DNA from: Streptomyces sp. SID8374
GTDB taxonomy: Bacteria; Actinomycetota; Actinomycetes; Streptomycetales; Streptomycetaceae
Assembly (NCBI RefSeq): GCF_009865135.1
Contig: NZ_WWGH01000002.1
Coordinates: forward strand, 1,302,001-1,366,000
Length of the DNA: 64,000 bases
Reading direction: 5' to 3'
This document shows positions 27,373-36,522 of this stretch, piece after piece (positions within the stretch are counted from its first letter, which is position 1; every line of letters begins with the position of its first letter). The translations under genes were made by a program, and so were the position numbers. Under the pieces are notes generated by a model. That model saw nothing but the letters and a program-made list of their open reading frames with translations, did not search any database and was not told where the DNA came from.

Positions 27373-28827
27373 CTAGCTGCCCGGCACCGTGTCCTCGAAG
27401 GTCTTCCCCGCACTGCGGTACGACCCGACCAGCGCGTTCACCTGCGCCGGGGTGAGCACCTGGTCCTTCACATGCAGGACGTAGTCCACCTGCTGGTCGT
27501 AGGCGCGCGGCGTGGTGCTCGGCTGCCCCTCCAGGTCGATCAGCCACTGGTTGAAGTTGATCGACATCGGCCGCTCGGGCAGGAAGGCCGCCCCGTGCGT
27601 CCCGAAGTGCTGGCCGTCGACGTAGTACGTGATCTGGTTGTTGTCGATGGTCACCACCAGGTCGTGCCAGCCCGCGTACGACGCCCGGACCTCGCTGTGC
27701 GCGTTGACCGCCTCCCACGGGTCGGGCCGGTAGGTCTCCCACGAGGTCGTGTAGAGGATGTTGGCCGGCTCGCCCCAGCCGCCGTTGGGCAGATACTCGA
27801 AGTCGTACTCCGCGTAGTCGTCCGCCATCGGCGCCGTGAGGTCGTTGATCGTGAAGAACGTCTGCACGATCCGGTCGCCGTCAGGACCCGAGCGCGGCGC
27901 GTCGCTGAACTTCACCCGGGACGCGTACGTCCCGTTCTTGAACTTCATCGACCGCGTCAGGATCTCGGTGTGCTTGGTCGAGGCCCCCGTCCCGGCGGTG
28001 GAGGTCTCCAGGTTCATCACCGAATTGCCGCTCTGCGAGGCGAAGGTGACGTTCTCGGGCGCCCAGGTCGCCCCCGGCACCCCGGGACCGCCGGAGTTGG
28101 ACCGTACGCTCCAGCCGTTGGCGTTGATCTTCGGGTCGGTGTGCGAGCTGTAGTTGAAGTCGTCGAACAGCCGTGCCCCGTCACCCGGCGGGTCGGTGGG
28201 CGGGTCCGTGGGGTCCGGCGGGTCGGTCGGCCCGTTGCCCCCGGGCGCCTCGCCCCACACGGTCGCCCCGTTCACCTGCGCCGTCACCTTGGGCCAGTCG
28301 CCGTACGTGGTCCGGTCCGGGCCGAAGGAGTAGTCGTCGGACTGGATGAGCGAGGCCCAGGAGGCCTGGTGGAAGCGGAGCTGCATGTCCCCGGTGTCCG
28401 CCCCCGGCGCCAGCGAGCCCGCGCCCGGGGTGAAGCCGATCTCCAGGTACCGGTCGGCGGTGGCCGTCGGGTTGGCGAGCGTCCCGAACGTGCCGGTGAT
28501 GTTCGCGCACCCCTTCACCGCCCAGGAACAGGCGAACCGGTAGGCGGCGGAGGCCGAGTCGGCCTTGAAGTAGTACCGCACCTTGACACTGCTCAGCGGT
28601 ACGGAGGTGGCACCGGCGTTGCGCACCTTCAGCCACGGCTCGCTCTGGTCGGCGCTCGCACCGGACGCGCTCGTACGGTACTGGACGACGATCCCGTCCG
28701 CCGCGGCGCTGGCCGAGGACGGCAGGGCCGCGAGCCCGGTGGCGGCCAGGGCCACGGCGGCGGCCGAGGCTGCGGCGGTGCGGAGCCTGGACCTGCGGCC
28801 GCGTGGATTCCTGCGTGATGTGGTCAC
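27373..28827 (-). CDS. Secreted GH16 glycoside hydrolase with N-terminal CBM3-type module
   Basis: 484 residues from a GTG with AGAGGA upstream. A signal peptide with a twin-Arg-like basic start (RRNPRGRRSR) and cleavage near ALPSSASA (about residue 42) is followed by a family 3-type carbohydrate-binding module (about 45-190: VQYRTSASG, VKVRYYF, DMQLRFH). A Pro/Thr/Asp linker (about 200-215) leads to a GH16 catalytic domain. The catalytic motif E340-Y-D342-F-E344 fits the GH16 ExDxxE pattern of retaining beta-glucanases and related enzymes. It is secreted to act on a beta-linked polysaccharide; which one is not decidable. It lies downstream of the GH20/ABC genes with its own start signals. 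Confidence 0.88.
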   Translation of the reverse strand: MTTSRRNPRGRRSRLRTAAASAAAVALAATGLAALPSSASAAADGIVVQYRTSASGASADQSEPWLKVRNAGATSVPLSSVKVRYYFKADSASAAYRFACSWAVKGCANITGTFGTLANPTATADRYLEIGFTPGAGSLAPGADTGDMQLRFHQASWASLIQSDDYSFGPDRTTYGDWPKVTAQVNGATVWGEAPGGNGPTDPPDPTDPPTDPPGDGARLFDDFNYSSHTDPKINANGWSVRSNSGGPGVPGATWAPENVTFASQSGNSVMNLETSTAGTGASTKHTEILTRSMKFKNGTYASRVKFSDAPRSGPDGDRIVQTFFTINDLTAPMADDYAEYDFEYLPNGGWGEPANILYTTSWETYRPDPWEAVNAHSEVRASYAGWHDLVVTIDNNQITYYVDGQHFGTHGAAFLPERPMSINFNQWLIDLEGQPSTTPRAYDQQVDYVLHVKDQVLTPAQVNALVGSYRSAGKTFEDTVPGS

Positions 28828-28904
28828 GGGTGGGTTCCTCTCCGGAACGGTGGTGGGGGAGTGGTGACGAGTGGGGTCGCGCTGTTCCTGAGGGCGGGGA
28901 CGCG

Positions 28905-30476
28905 TCAGGTGGCCGCCGCGAGCGACCGTGCGTCCAGCGGGCGGTAGGGGACGCCGAGGGCGTCCAGTCGGGCGGTGTGGTGGCGCAGCCGCCCGACGAA
29001 CCCCGGCCAGTCGCCGCGCCCGCCGGACCAGGAACGGTCGGCCAGCGCGCAGAGCCGCGGGTAGCTGAGGTATTCGATCTCCTCGGGCGTGCGGACGTAC
29101 TCGGTCCACAGCTGGGCCTGGGTCCCGAGCACCCGGGCCCGTTCGGTCTCCGCCCACTCGGCGGGCGCGGGCTCGTGGCCGTGGACCGCGTGCAGGGTGA
29201 CGGGGGCGCCGGGCTGGGCGACCGGTTCGGACGGGTCGCCGGACTGGGCGTAGTCGAGGTAGGTGGCCCGGTGGTGGGCGGCGACGACCTGGTGGCCGCG
29301 GCGGGCGGCGGCCAGTGCGTGGGAGGGGTCGCGCCAGGTCATCACCGTGAAGTCCAGGGGGAGTTCGGTGCCGGTCTCGGCCCAGCCGAGCGGGATCCGC
29401 CCGCGTTCCACGAGGAACGCGCCGATCCGGCCCATGAACCAGCCGTGCAGGGCGGCCGCGTCCGCGAGCCCCTCGGCCGCCGCACGCTCCCGGGCGGCCG
29501 GGCTGTTCTCCCACTCGGTGGTCGGGCACTCCTCGCCCCCGATGTGGATGTACGGCGACGGGAAGACGTCCATGACTTCCTCCAGCACCGCCCGGCAGAA
29601 GGTGAAGACCTCCTCGTGCACACCGAGGACCGTGTCGCACACGCCCCAGCGGTCCCAGACGTCCAGCTTCCGTCCCGGGTCGTTGCCCAGCTCCGGATAG
29701 GCGGCGAGCGCGGCCCGCACATGGCCGGGCATCTCGATCTCCGGCACGACGGTGACCCCGCGCTCCGCCGCGTACCGCACGAGCCCCCGCAACTCCCCCT
29801 TGGTGTACGCCCCTTCATGCGGTACGTCGTCGAAGTGCACCCCGCCCGTCCCGCTCGGCCCCCGCTGCGACCGGGCCCGCCTCGCCCCGACCGAGGTCAG
29901 CCGGGGGTAGGCGGCGACCGGCATCCGCCAGCCCTGGTCGTCGGTGAGGTGGAGGTGCAGGACGTTCAGCTTGTGCAGCGCCAACAGGTCGACGTACCGG
30001 CGCAGATAGCCGATCGGCCGGAAGTGCCGCGCCACGTCCAGCATCGCCCCGCGCCAGGGCCGGTCCGGTACGTCGGTGATCTCGACGCACGGCAGCTCCC
30101 AGGAGCCGGTGTCCCGCGCCCCGCCCGACAGGGCCTCGGCGGGCAGGAGTTGACGGACCGTCTGGACTCCCCGGAGCAGCCCGGTCGGGTGGGCGGCGCG
30201 CAGCAGGAGCGCCTGCGGGCCCACGGTGAGGCCGTACCCCTCCTCGCCGAGCCCGCCGAGCTGACCGTCCAGGGCGAGCACGATCCGGCCCTCCGGCGAC
30301 GGGGCCAGCGGCAGCCCGGCGGCCGGGCCGACCAGCGAGCGCAGCAGGGCGGCGGCCGGTTCGGCGCCCGGGAGAGCACGGACGGTGGTGTCGCGGTCGA
30401 GGGTGAGCCGTCCGCCCAGCGAGGAGATCCTGCTGGGCCGGGGGAGGAGGGCGAGGTCGGGGCGCGATGCGGGCAC
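28905..30476 (-). CDS. GH20 beta-N-acetylhexosaminidase-like
   Basis: 523 residues from a GTG with GGAG 5 nt upstream; no signal peptide, so cytoplasmic. An N-terminal GH20b-like domain (about 10-135) precedes the TIM barrel (about 140-490) with LHLHLTDDQGWRMPV and VVPEIEMPGHVRAAL. The catalytic motif reads HIGGEECPTTEW: the acid/base is E316, and the preceding residue is E315 where GH20 enzymes usually have Asp. The enzyme would release GlcNAc from imported chito-oligosaccharides. It is the last gene of the das-like ABC operon, 59 nt after the second permease, matching the dasABC-dasD arrangement. Confidence 0.9.
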   Translation of the reverse strand: MPASRPDLALLPRPSRISSLGGRLTLDRDTTVRALPGAEPAAALLRSLVGPAAGLPLAPSPEGRIVLALDGQLGGLGEEGYGLTVGPQALLLRAAHPTGLLRGVQTVRQLLPAEALSGGARDTGSWELPCVEITDVPDRPWRGAMLDVARHFRPIGYLRRYVDLLALHKLNVLHLHLTDDQGWRMPVAAYPRLTSVGARRARSQRGPSGTGGVHFDDVPHEGAYTKGELRGLVRYAAERGVTVVPEIEMPGHVRAALAAYPELGNDPGRKLDVWDRWGVCDTVLGVHEEVFTFCRAVLEEVMDVFPSPYIHIGGEECPTTEWENSPAARERAAAEGLADAAALHGWFMGRIGAFLVERGRIPLGWAETGTELPLDFTVMTWRDPSHALAAARRGHQVVAAHHRATYLDYAQSGDPSEPVAQPGAPVTLHAVHGHEPAPAEWAETERARVLGTQAQLWTEYVRTPEEIEYLSYPRLCALADRSWSGGRGDWPGFVGRLRHHTARLDALGVPYRPLDARSLAAAT

Positions 30477-30534
30477 GGGGTCTCCGGGTTCGGTTCGCGG
30501 GCTTACGGGGGGTGGGCGCGGGTGGCCCGGCCAC

Positions 30535-31380
30535 TCAGCCCTTGACGGCACCGGCGGCGAAGCCGGAGGTGACATGGCGCTGGAGCAGCAGGAAGATCAC
30601 CAGGGCGGGCAGCGCGAAGAGCGTCGAGGCGGCCATCGTGGCGCCCCAGTCGGTGCCGAAGGTGTTCTGGAAGGACGACAGCCAGACCGGCAGGGTCCGG
30701 TTGTCCTGCTGCTTGATGATCAGGAAGTTGGCGTAGGCGAACTCGTTCCACGCGGTGATGAAGCCGAACAGCGAGGTGGCCATCAGCCCCGGCGCCAGCA
30801 GCGGCATCGCCACCCGCCGGAACGCCCCGGTCCGGGTGCAGCCGTCGACCTGGGCGGCCTCCTCCAGCTCCGGCGGGATGGTCCCGATGAAGCCGCGCAG
30901 CACCACGATGGTGAACGGCAGCGTGATCATGAAGTAGATCAGCGTCAGCGTCGGCAGCCGGTCCAGCATGTCGGTGTCCCGGGAGATGATGTAGATCGGG
31001 ATGATCAGCGACTCCCAGGGCGCCATCTGCGCGATGAAGACCATCAGCATGAACTGCCGCCGGCCCTTCCACCGCATCCGCGCCACGGCGAACGCCGCGC
31101 CCAGCGCCACCAGCAGCGCGAGCAGGACGGCCCCCAGCGTGACGAGGATGCTGTTGCGCCAGAACAGGGCGAACCCGTCGGCGTCCACGGCCCGTTGGAA
31201 GTGGGTCAGCGTCCAGGTGTGCGGGAAGAGCTGCGGGTCGGCCGACTGGATGTCCTTGGACGGCTTGAACGCCGTGGAGATCATCCAGTACACGGGGAAG
31301 AGGCAGACGACGACGGTCACGGCGGCGGCGATGTTCAGCGGCAGCCGGCGAAGGCGCGGGCGTGCGGTACGCGGGTTCAT
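30535..31380 (-). CDS. Carbohydrate ABC transporter permease (MalG/DasC-like)
   Basis: 281 residues with six hydrophobic segments and the permease EAA loop EEAAQVDGCTRTGAFRRVAMP, which contacts the ATPase. Together with the upstream permease and binding protein it imports an oligosaccharide across the cytoplasmic membrane. No ATPase gene is present, as usual for Streptomyces sugar importers, which share the MsiK ATPase encoded elsewhere. The start overlaps the upstream permease stop (ATGA). Confidence 0.93.
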   Translation of the reverse strand: MNPRTARPRLRRLPLNIAAAVTVVVCLFPVYWMISTAFKPSKDIQSADPQLFPHTWTLTHFQRAVDADGFALFWRNSILVTLGAVLLALLVALGAAFAVARMRWKGRRQFMLMVFIAQMAPWESLIIPIYIISRDTDMLDRLPTLTLIYFMITLPFTIVVLRGFIGTIPPELEEAAQVDGCTRTGAFRRVAMPLLAPGLMATSLFGFITAWNEFAYANFLIIKQQDNRTLPVWLSSFQNTFGTDWGATMAASTLFALPALVIFLLLQRHVTSGFAAGAVKG

Positions 31381-32357
31381 CGGGTCTCGTCCTCCTGGCG
31401 GAACATCTGGCGGAAGTAGAGGACGAGCACCCCGGACATCAGGACCACGGTGATCATCGAGGCGGCCGAACCCAGGTCGTACCGCTGGCTGGAGAGGGCC
31501 GTCTGCACCGCGTAGACCGGCAGGATCGTGGTGGCGTCGCCCGGTCCGCCCCGGGTCATCACCCAGATCTGGACGAACGCCTTGAACGTCCAGATCACCT
31601 CCAGCGAGAAGACCAGCAGGAAGATCGGCCGGAGCATCGGGAAGGTCACCGAGCGGAAGATCCGCCCCGCCCCCGCCCCGTCCAGCCGCGCCGACTCGTA
31701 CAGCTCCGGCGGCACGGTCGTCAGCGCGGAGTACAGGGTGATCGCGGCGAACGGCACCGACTGCCAGACGATCAGCGTCACCAGGATGGCGAACGCGGCG
31801 GTCCCGTCGGCGAACCAGGGATAGCGCTCGAAGGATTCGAGGCCGATCGAGGTCAGCGCCCAGTTGACGATGCCGAACTCCGAGTGGAACAGCCACTGGA
31901 ACACCGTCGTCGCCGCCACCACCGGCATCGCCCAGGCCAGCACCAGCGAGCAGAGCACCACCGTCCGCCCCACCCGCCGCAGCCGCTCCACCATCAGGGC
32001 GACCAGCGTCGCGATCACCATGATCAGGACGACGTTGACCGCCATGAAGAGGAAGGTGCGGCGGACCACCTCCCAGAACCGAGGGTCCGACAGCAGCGTC
32101 CGGTAGTTCCGCAGCCCGACGAACTCCGCGTCACCGCTGATCAGTTGGCGCAGCCGGAAGTCCTGGAAGGAGATCAGGACGGCCCGCACCAGCGGATAGA
32201 CCAGCAGATAGAGCATGCCGCCGACGGCGGGGGCGATCAGCGCGTACGGCCAGAGGCTGTGCGCCCGGCCCGTCGGCTTGGTGCGTACGGCGGGGCGCGG
32301 GGCCGGTCGCCACCTGGATGTGCGGGGTGCTGGGGTCCGTTCGGCGACGACCGGCAC
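31377..32357 (-). CDS. Carbohydrate ABC transporter permease (MalF/DasB-like)
   Basis: 326 residues from a GTG with GGAGG 7 nt upstream. A basic cytoplasmic N-terminus of about 35 residues precedes six membrane segments. The EAA loop is ESARLDGAGAGRIFRSVTFP. It forms the heteromeric channel with the following permease, fed by the lipoprotein encoded upstream (46-nt gap). Confidence 0.93.
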   Translation of the reverse strand: MPVVAERTPAPRTSRWRPAPRPAVRTKPTGRAHSLWPYALIAPAVGGMLYLLVYPLVRAVLISFQDFRLRQLISGDAEFVGLRNYRTLLSDPRFWEVVRRTFLFMAVNVVLIMVIATLVALMVERLRRVGRTVVLCSLVLAWAMPVVAATTVFQWLFHSEFGIVNWALTSIGLESFERYPWFADGTAAFAILVTLIVWQSVPFAAITLYSALTTVPPELYESARLDGAGAGRIFRSVTFPMLRPIFLLVFSLEVIWTFKAFVQIWVMTRGGPGDATTILPVYAVQTALSSQRYDLGSAASMITVVLMSGVLVLYFRQMFRQEDETR

Positions 32358-32403
32358 GGTACGCCTCCTTCCTGTGGCTGGTGATCGGGCGGGGAGGGGC
32401 GGG

Positions 32404-33666
32404 TCAAGAACCGGCGTTCATGGCCCGGGTGATGTCCTGCGAGGCCTTCGCCGCCTCCTTGGCCGGATCGCGCCCGGTGAGCACGGCCGTCATGTAGTCC
32501 TTGATCGGGTTCTCCGCCTCGACCGCCGCCCACCCCGGGGTGTTGGGCGTGGCGTGGCCGTTGGCGGCGCCGACCGCCATCGCCGCCGCCCCCGGGTCAT
32601 CGGCCACGGCGGAGGCGAGCGAGGTGCGGTTGGGTACGTAGCTCATGGCGACGGCGAGCTTCTTCTGCCAGGTGTCCCCGGTCAGCTCCTTGATGAAGGT
32701 GACCGCCTCCTCGGGATGGGCGGCCGCCGCCGGTACGACGAGGTCGGAGCCGCCGGTGAAGACCGCGCCGGGGGTGTCCGCGGTCTTGCCCGGGATCGGG
32801 AAGAAGGCGAGCTTGCCCTTGAGTCCGGGGTTCTTCTCCACGATGACGTTGGCCCCGCCCGGGGTGGAGATGACCTGGGCCACCTGCCCCTGCGCCATCA
32901 CCTCGGCCTGCGGCGGGTCGTCCTCGTCGGAGTCCTTGGGCCCCTTGCCGAGCGCCTGGAGCTCCTCGTAGAACTGCATGCCGCGCAGGGCCTCGGGGGT
33001 GTCCAGCGCGCCGGACCACTTCCCCCCGGACTCGGTGGCGAGGTCGCCGCCCTCGTCCCAGATGAAGCCGGCCAGCGCGTACCACATCTGCCCGGGCAGG
33101 TAGATGCCTTGCGTACCGCCCGTGTTGAGCTTGGTGGTGGCGTCGATCCACTGCTCGCGGGTCTTGATCGCCTTCGCGTCGATGCCCGCCTTCTCGAAGA
33201 GGTCGGTGCGGTGGATGACCACCCGGTTGGCCGCGTAGTACGGGATGCCGTACTGCTTCCCCTCGTACGCCCCCGGCTCCGCGAGCCCGCTCAGCCAGTC
33301 CTCGCCGTTCAGCTCGTCCTTGCGGTCGCTGAGGTCGAGAAGCCCGCCGCTCTCGGCGAACTGCGCCACCTGGGTGTTGCCCGCCTCGATGACGTCCGGG
33401 GCGTCGTTGCTGGCCAGGGCGGCGGTGATCTTCTGGCCGATGCCGTCCCACTCCTGGATCTGGATCTTCACATCGATCTCGGGGTGGCGCTTGGCGAAGT
33501 CGGCCGTGAACTCCTTCTGGAAGGTGTCCGAGACGCTGTCGCGCATCAGCCAGACATCCACCCTCGTCCGCCCGTCCCCGCTCGCGGAGTCGGACGGCGG
33601 ACTACAGGAACTGAGCGCGGCGGCCAGAACGAGCACGGACCCACCGGCAAGCAAGCGGTACTTCAC
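32404..33666 (-). CDS. Sugar-binding lipoprotein of ABC importer (DasA-like)
   Basis: 420 residues; lipoprotein signal with lipobox LSSC (Cys21), then a type 1 extracellular solute-binding protein (VDVWLMRDSV, EWDGIGQKI, GIPYYAANRVV, NPIKDYM). It is anchored outside the membrane and delivers sugar to the two permeases. The adjacent GH20 and GntR genes point to chito-oligosaccharides or a similar amino sugar. The layout GntR-divergent-A-B-C-GH20 is that of the dasRABCD locus, but the sequence alone does not show whether this is that locus or a paralogue. Confidence 0.93.
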   Translation of the reverse strand: MKYRLLAGGSVLVLAAALSSCSPPSDSASGDGRTRVDVWLMRDSVSDTFQKEFTADFAKRHPEIDVKIQIQEWDGIGQKITAALASNDAPDVIEAGNTQVAQFAESGGLLDLSDRKDELNGEDWLSGLAEPGAYEGKQYGIPYYAANRVVIHRTDLFEKAGIDAKAIKTREQWIDATTKLNTGGTQGIYLPGQMWYALAGFIWDEGGDLATESGGKWSGALDTPEALRGMQFYEELQALGKGPKDSDEDDPPQAEVMAQGQVAQVISTPGGANVIVEKNPGLKGKLAFFPIPGKTADTPGAVFTGGSDLVVPAAAAHPEEAVTFIKELTGDTWQKKLAVAMSYVPNRTSLASAVADDPGAAAMAVGAANGHATPNTPGWAAVEAENPIKDYMTAVLTGRDPAKEAAKASQDITRAMNAGS

Positions 33667-33717
33667 GGTTCACCTCGGAAAGCAGAACTGAGTCCGACCT
33701 GAGTCCGACCTGACCAC

Positions 33718-33913
33718 CTGACCAGTGATGCCCACTGGACAGCTCACCTCTCGATGGGGGTTGAAGGTGGCATAGACCAATGAGGGCGTCAACCCCCTGC
33801 GTACGAAGGCGATTTGGTGATCTGTGCGTAACGCGAGCGCCCTGACCGGTTGCGGCAAGCGCTACACTTCGCCTGACCAGCAGGCCAGTTGGGTCGGCAG
33901 ACCGGTCAACTGG
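33718..33913. promoter_or_regulatory. Divergent control region between the sugar importer and its GntR regulator
   Basis: CTGACCAG occurs at 33718-33725 and again at 33873-33880, and CCAGTTG/CAACTGG form an inverted repeat at 33885-33913 close to the regulator start. These resemble halves of the ACTGGT...ACCAGT type of element bound by DasR-like GntR proteins. They are candidate operators for the divergent regulator. Confidence 0.45.
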
Positions 33914-33945
33914 TAAGAAAAGCCAACCCGTCGGGAGGGGAGCGC

Positions 33946-34785
33946 ATGGACGCGGATGTGCCGGGGACGGTGCTCAAGCGGGAGCGGACGCGCGATGCCG
34001 TGCTGGAGCTGATCGAGTCGCGCAGCCCCGGCGACGCGATCCCCTCGGAGCGGGCCCTGTGCTCCCTGCTGGGCGTGTCGCGGCCCACCGTGCGCGCGGC
34101 GGTCGACGAGCTGGTCGCCGCGGGGCTCCTGGTGCGCGAGCACGGCCGGGGGATGTTCGTCGCGCCCGCCAAGATCACCCAGGAGCTGGTGGCGGGGGAC
34201 CGGTCGCTGACCGTGCCGCAGGCGGCGGGCGCCTGGTCCAGTCGGCTGCTGGAGTTCACCACCCTCCAGGCGGGGGCCCGGGTCGGCCGGAAGCTGCGGA
34301 TGTCACCCGCCGCCGAGATCGTCTACGTGGCCCGGCTGCGGCTGGTCGACGGGGCGCCGATGGCCATCGAACACCTGCACATCCGGGCCGCACTGGTGCC
34401 CGGCCTCAGCGCGCAGGAGCTGGAGAGCGGCGACCTCTACGAGCACCTGCGCACCACGCACGACGTGCACGTCCACGAGGCGGTCCAGGCGATCGAACCC
34501 ACCGTCGTCACCCGCGCCGAGGCGAAGCTCCTCGACGTCCCCGAGCTCTCCCCGGCCCTGCTCTTCGAACGGCTGACCTCCGACACGGCCGGCCGTCCGG
34601 TGGAGTACGTCCACTCGCTCTACCGGGGCGACCGCTACCGGATCGTCTCCCGCCTGGCGCTGGGCCCGGCCGCCGAGTTCGCCCCGGACCGGGAGGGCCA
34701 CCACCCGGGTATCCCGCCGGGCGACTTCGCGCACGGCGACGCGATCACCTCCTCCACCAGGGGGGACATCCAGGCGGGGGCCTGA
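33946..34785 (+). CDS. GntR/HutC-family regulator (DasR-like)
   Basis: 279 residues from the ATG beginning MDADVPGTVLKRER, preceded by GGGAGGGG. The N-terminal winged helix (about 10-75) reads IPSERALCSLLGVSRPTVRAA; the C-terminal UTRA effector domain (about 90-245) includes APMAIEHLHI and RPVEYVHSLYRGDRYR. In DasR-type regulators this domain binds phosphorylated amino sugars and releases the operator. It is divergent from the importer genes and almost certainly controls them. An Asp/Gly/His-rich C-terminal tail extends past the usual length. Confidence 0.92.
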   Translation: MDADVPGTVLKRERTRDAVLELIESRSPGDAIPSERALCSLLGVSRPTVRAAVDELVAAGLLVREHGRGMFVAPAKITQELVAGDRSLTVPQAAGAWSSRLLEFTTLQAGARVGRKLRMSPAAEIVYVARLRLVDGAPMAIEHLHIRAALVPGLSAQELESGDLYEHLRTTHDVHVHEAVQAIEPTVVTRAEAKLLDVPELSPALLFERLTSDTAGRPVEYVHSLYRGDRYRIVSRLALGPAAEFAPDREGHHPGIPPGDFAHGDAITSSTRGDIQAGA

Positions 34786-34907
34786 GCCTCGGCTCCGTAC
34801 GGCGTTGCGCACGGTGCAACTCCGGTTGCGCCTCTTGCCGTTCGGGGCTCGGCGGGCCAGGGTGGCGGCACATCCGAAGCAACCGATCCCCCCACGAGGT
34901 GCCTCGC

Positions 34908-36185
34908 ATGAACGCCGAACCCACCCCTGCCTCCGGTCGCCCGAGCGCCGAGAACTCCCCTTCCGGTCTCCCGGGCCCGGGCCGCCCGAGCGCCGCGCGC
35001 CCGAACCCCGAAATCCCCGCCCCCGGCCTCCCCGCCGCCCCCACCCGCCGGACCCTCCTCGGCGGCCTGCTCGCGGGAGCCGCCGCCCTGGCTGCCGCCC
35101 CCGTCGCTCTCACCACCCCGGCCCACGCCGTCCGGCGGACCCCGGCCCCCACCGCCACCCGCACCCTCCTCCTCGGCACCTACACCTCCGCCGAGGGCGG
35201 CGGCACCGGCATCGGGACCGCCACGTACGACACCGCCACCGGGGCGATCACCCCAGGACCCGTGATCACCGGCGTGGAGAACCCCTCCTACCTGGCCCTC
35301 CACCCCTCCGGCGCCACCGTCTACGCGGTCGCCGAGCAGGACGCGGGCGCGGTCACCGCCGTGGCGCTCGCGCCGGACGGGACGTACGAGGTGCTCGGCT
35401 CCCGCCCCACCGGCGGCTCCGGCCCCACCCACCTCTCCGTCCACCCGTCCGGCCGCTGGCTGCTCAGCGCGAACTACACCTCCGGCAGCGTCGCCGTGCA
35501 CCCGATCGCGGAGGACGGCTCGCTCGGCGAGCGCACCGACCTGGTCACGCACAGCTCCCCGCCGCCCGGGCCCGGCCAGAACGGGCCGCACGCCCACCAG
35601 ATCACCACCTCGCCGGACGGCGGCCACGTCCTGGCCGTCGACCTCGGCACCGACACGGTCTACACGTACCGACTCGACACCTCCGCCGGGACGCTCACCG
35701 AGGTCTCCCGCGCCGCCCTGGCCCCCGGCTCCGGCCCGCGCCACCTCACCTTCCACCCCGGTGGGCGCGCCGCCTACCTGGCCTGCGAGCTGGACAACAC
35801 CACGGTCGTCTGCGCGTACGACCCCGAGAGCGGAACCCTCACCCCGGGCGCTGGGCAGTCCACCGGGGCGGACACGGGCTACCCGGCCCAGCTGGTCGTC
35901 ACCGCCGACGGCTCGTACGCGTACCTCGCCAACCGGGGCCCCAACAGCCTCACCCGTTACGCGGTGGAGGACGACGGGGCGGCCCTGCGGCTCCTTGACA
36001 CCGTCCCCGTCGGCGGTGACTGGCCGCGCCAGCTCGCCCTCTCCCCGGACAGCTCCCTGCTCTTCGCCGCCAACCAGCGCTCCTCCACCGTCACCGCCTT
36101 CCGGATCGGCGCCGACGGCTCCCTGACCCCGGCGGGCGACCCGCTCCCGGCGCCGGTCGCGGTCTGCGTCCTGCCCCTGCCGTGA
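34908..36185 (+). CDS. Secreted lactonase-family beta-propeller protein
   Basis: 425 residues from an ATG with GAGGTG upstream. A long Pro-rich N-terminus carries a twin-arginine signal (TRRTLLGGLLAG, about residues 46-57) and a cleavage region near PAHA. It is followed by a seven-bladed propeller of the 6-phosphogluconolactonase/carboxy-muconate cyclase type (LLLGTYTSAEGG, NPSYLALHPSG, SGPRHLTFHPGG, DWPRQLALSPD). The Tat signal places it outside the cytoplasm, so a pentose-phosphate role is unlikely; a lactonase acting on an extracellular substrate is possible. Monocistronic. Confidence 0.85.
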   Translation: MNAEPTPASGRPSAENSPSGLPGPGRPSAARPNPEIPAPGLPAAPTRRTLLGGLLAGAAALAAAPVALTTPAHAVRRTPAPTATRTLLLGTYTSAEGGGTGIGTATYDTATGAITPGPVITGVENPSYLALHPSGATVYAVAEQDAGAVTAVALAPDGTYEVLGSRPTGGSGPTHLSVHPSGRWLLSANYTSGSVAVHPIAEDGSLGERTDLVTHSSPPPGPGQNGPHAHQITTSPDGGHVLAVDLGTDTVYTYRLDTSAGTLTEVSRAALAPGSGPRHLTFHPGGRAAYLACELDNTTVVCAYDPESGTLTPGAGQSTGADTGYPAQLVVTADGSYAYLANRGPNSLTRYAVEDDGAALRLLDTVPVGGDWPRQLALSPDSSLLFAANQRSSTVTAFRIGADGSLTPAGDPLPAPVAVCVLPLP

Positions 36186-36270
36186 CGGCCCGGGCGGGGT
36201 CCGTTCCAGCGGTTACAGTCGTGGCCGAGCCGCGCGCCCGCACCCGCGGCGAGGACATCAGGGAGGCACA

Positions 36271-36522
36271 GTGCGCTTGAGGGTGGAATTCACCACCGAG
36301 CCCTTCGATCTCGACGAGGCGCCCGCCCACGCGGTGGTGGCCCGCGAGGTCATCCAGAGCGCCGAACTCGACGCCGTGGACGTCGGACCGTTCGGCAACA
36401 CGGCGGAAGGGGGCGCGCACGAGGTGCTCACCGCCGTGGACTCCCTGCTGCGCCGGACCCTGGCCTCGGGCGCCACCCGGGTCTCGCTCCAGGTCAACGT
36501 GATCGGGGAGGAGGTACGGTGA
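36271..36522 (+). CDS. Small conserved-type protein, coupled to HTH gene
   Basis: 83 residues from a GTG with GGGAGG upstream. Predicted alternating strand-helix pattern (RLRVEFTTEPF, AHAVVAREVIQS, TRVSLQVNVIG), without signal or membrane segment. Its stop overlaps the next start (GTGA), so it is made together with the HTH protein. The size and pattern bring to mind small ferredoxin-like thiamine- or ligand-binding proteins, but I do not recognise a family with confidence. Confidence 0.65.
   Translation: MRLRVEFTTEPFDLDEAPAHAVVAREVIQSAELDAVDVGPFGNTAEGGAHEVLTAVDSLLRRTLASGATRVSLQVNVIGEEVR

Noticed and set aside
27220..28818. A 532-residue plus-strand frame over the GH16 gene
   Set aside because: Arg/Val/Gly-rich antisense shadow; the minus-strand protein has a signal peptide, binding module and catalytic motif.
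32404..34785. Naming the importer and regulator dasA/B/C and dasR
   Set aside because: Gene order fits, but Streptomyces has paralogous amino-sugar importers and the proteins cannot be assigned to one orthologue group by eye.
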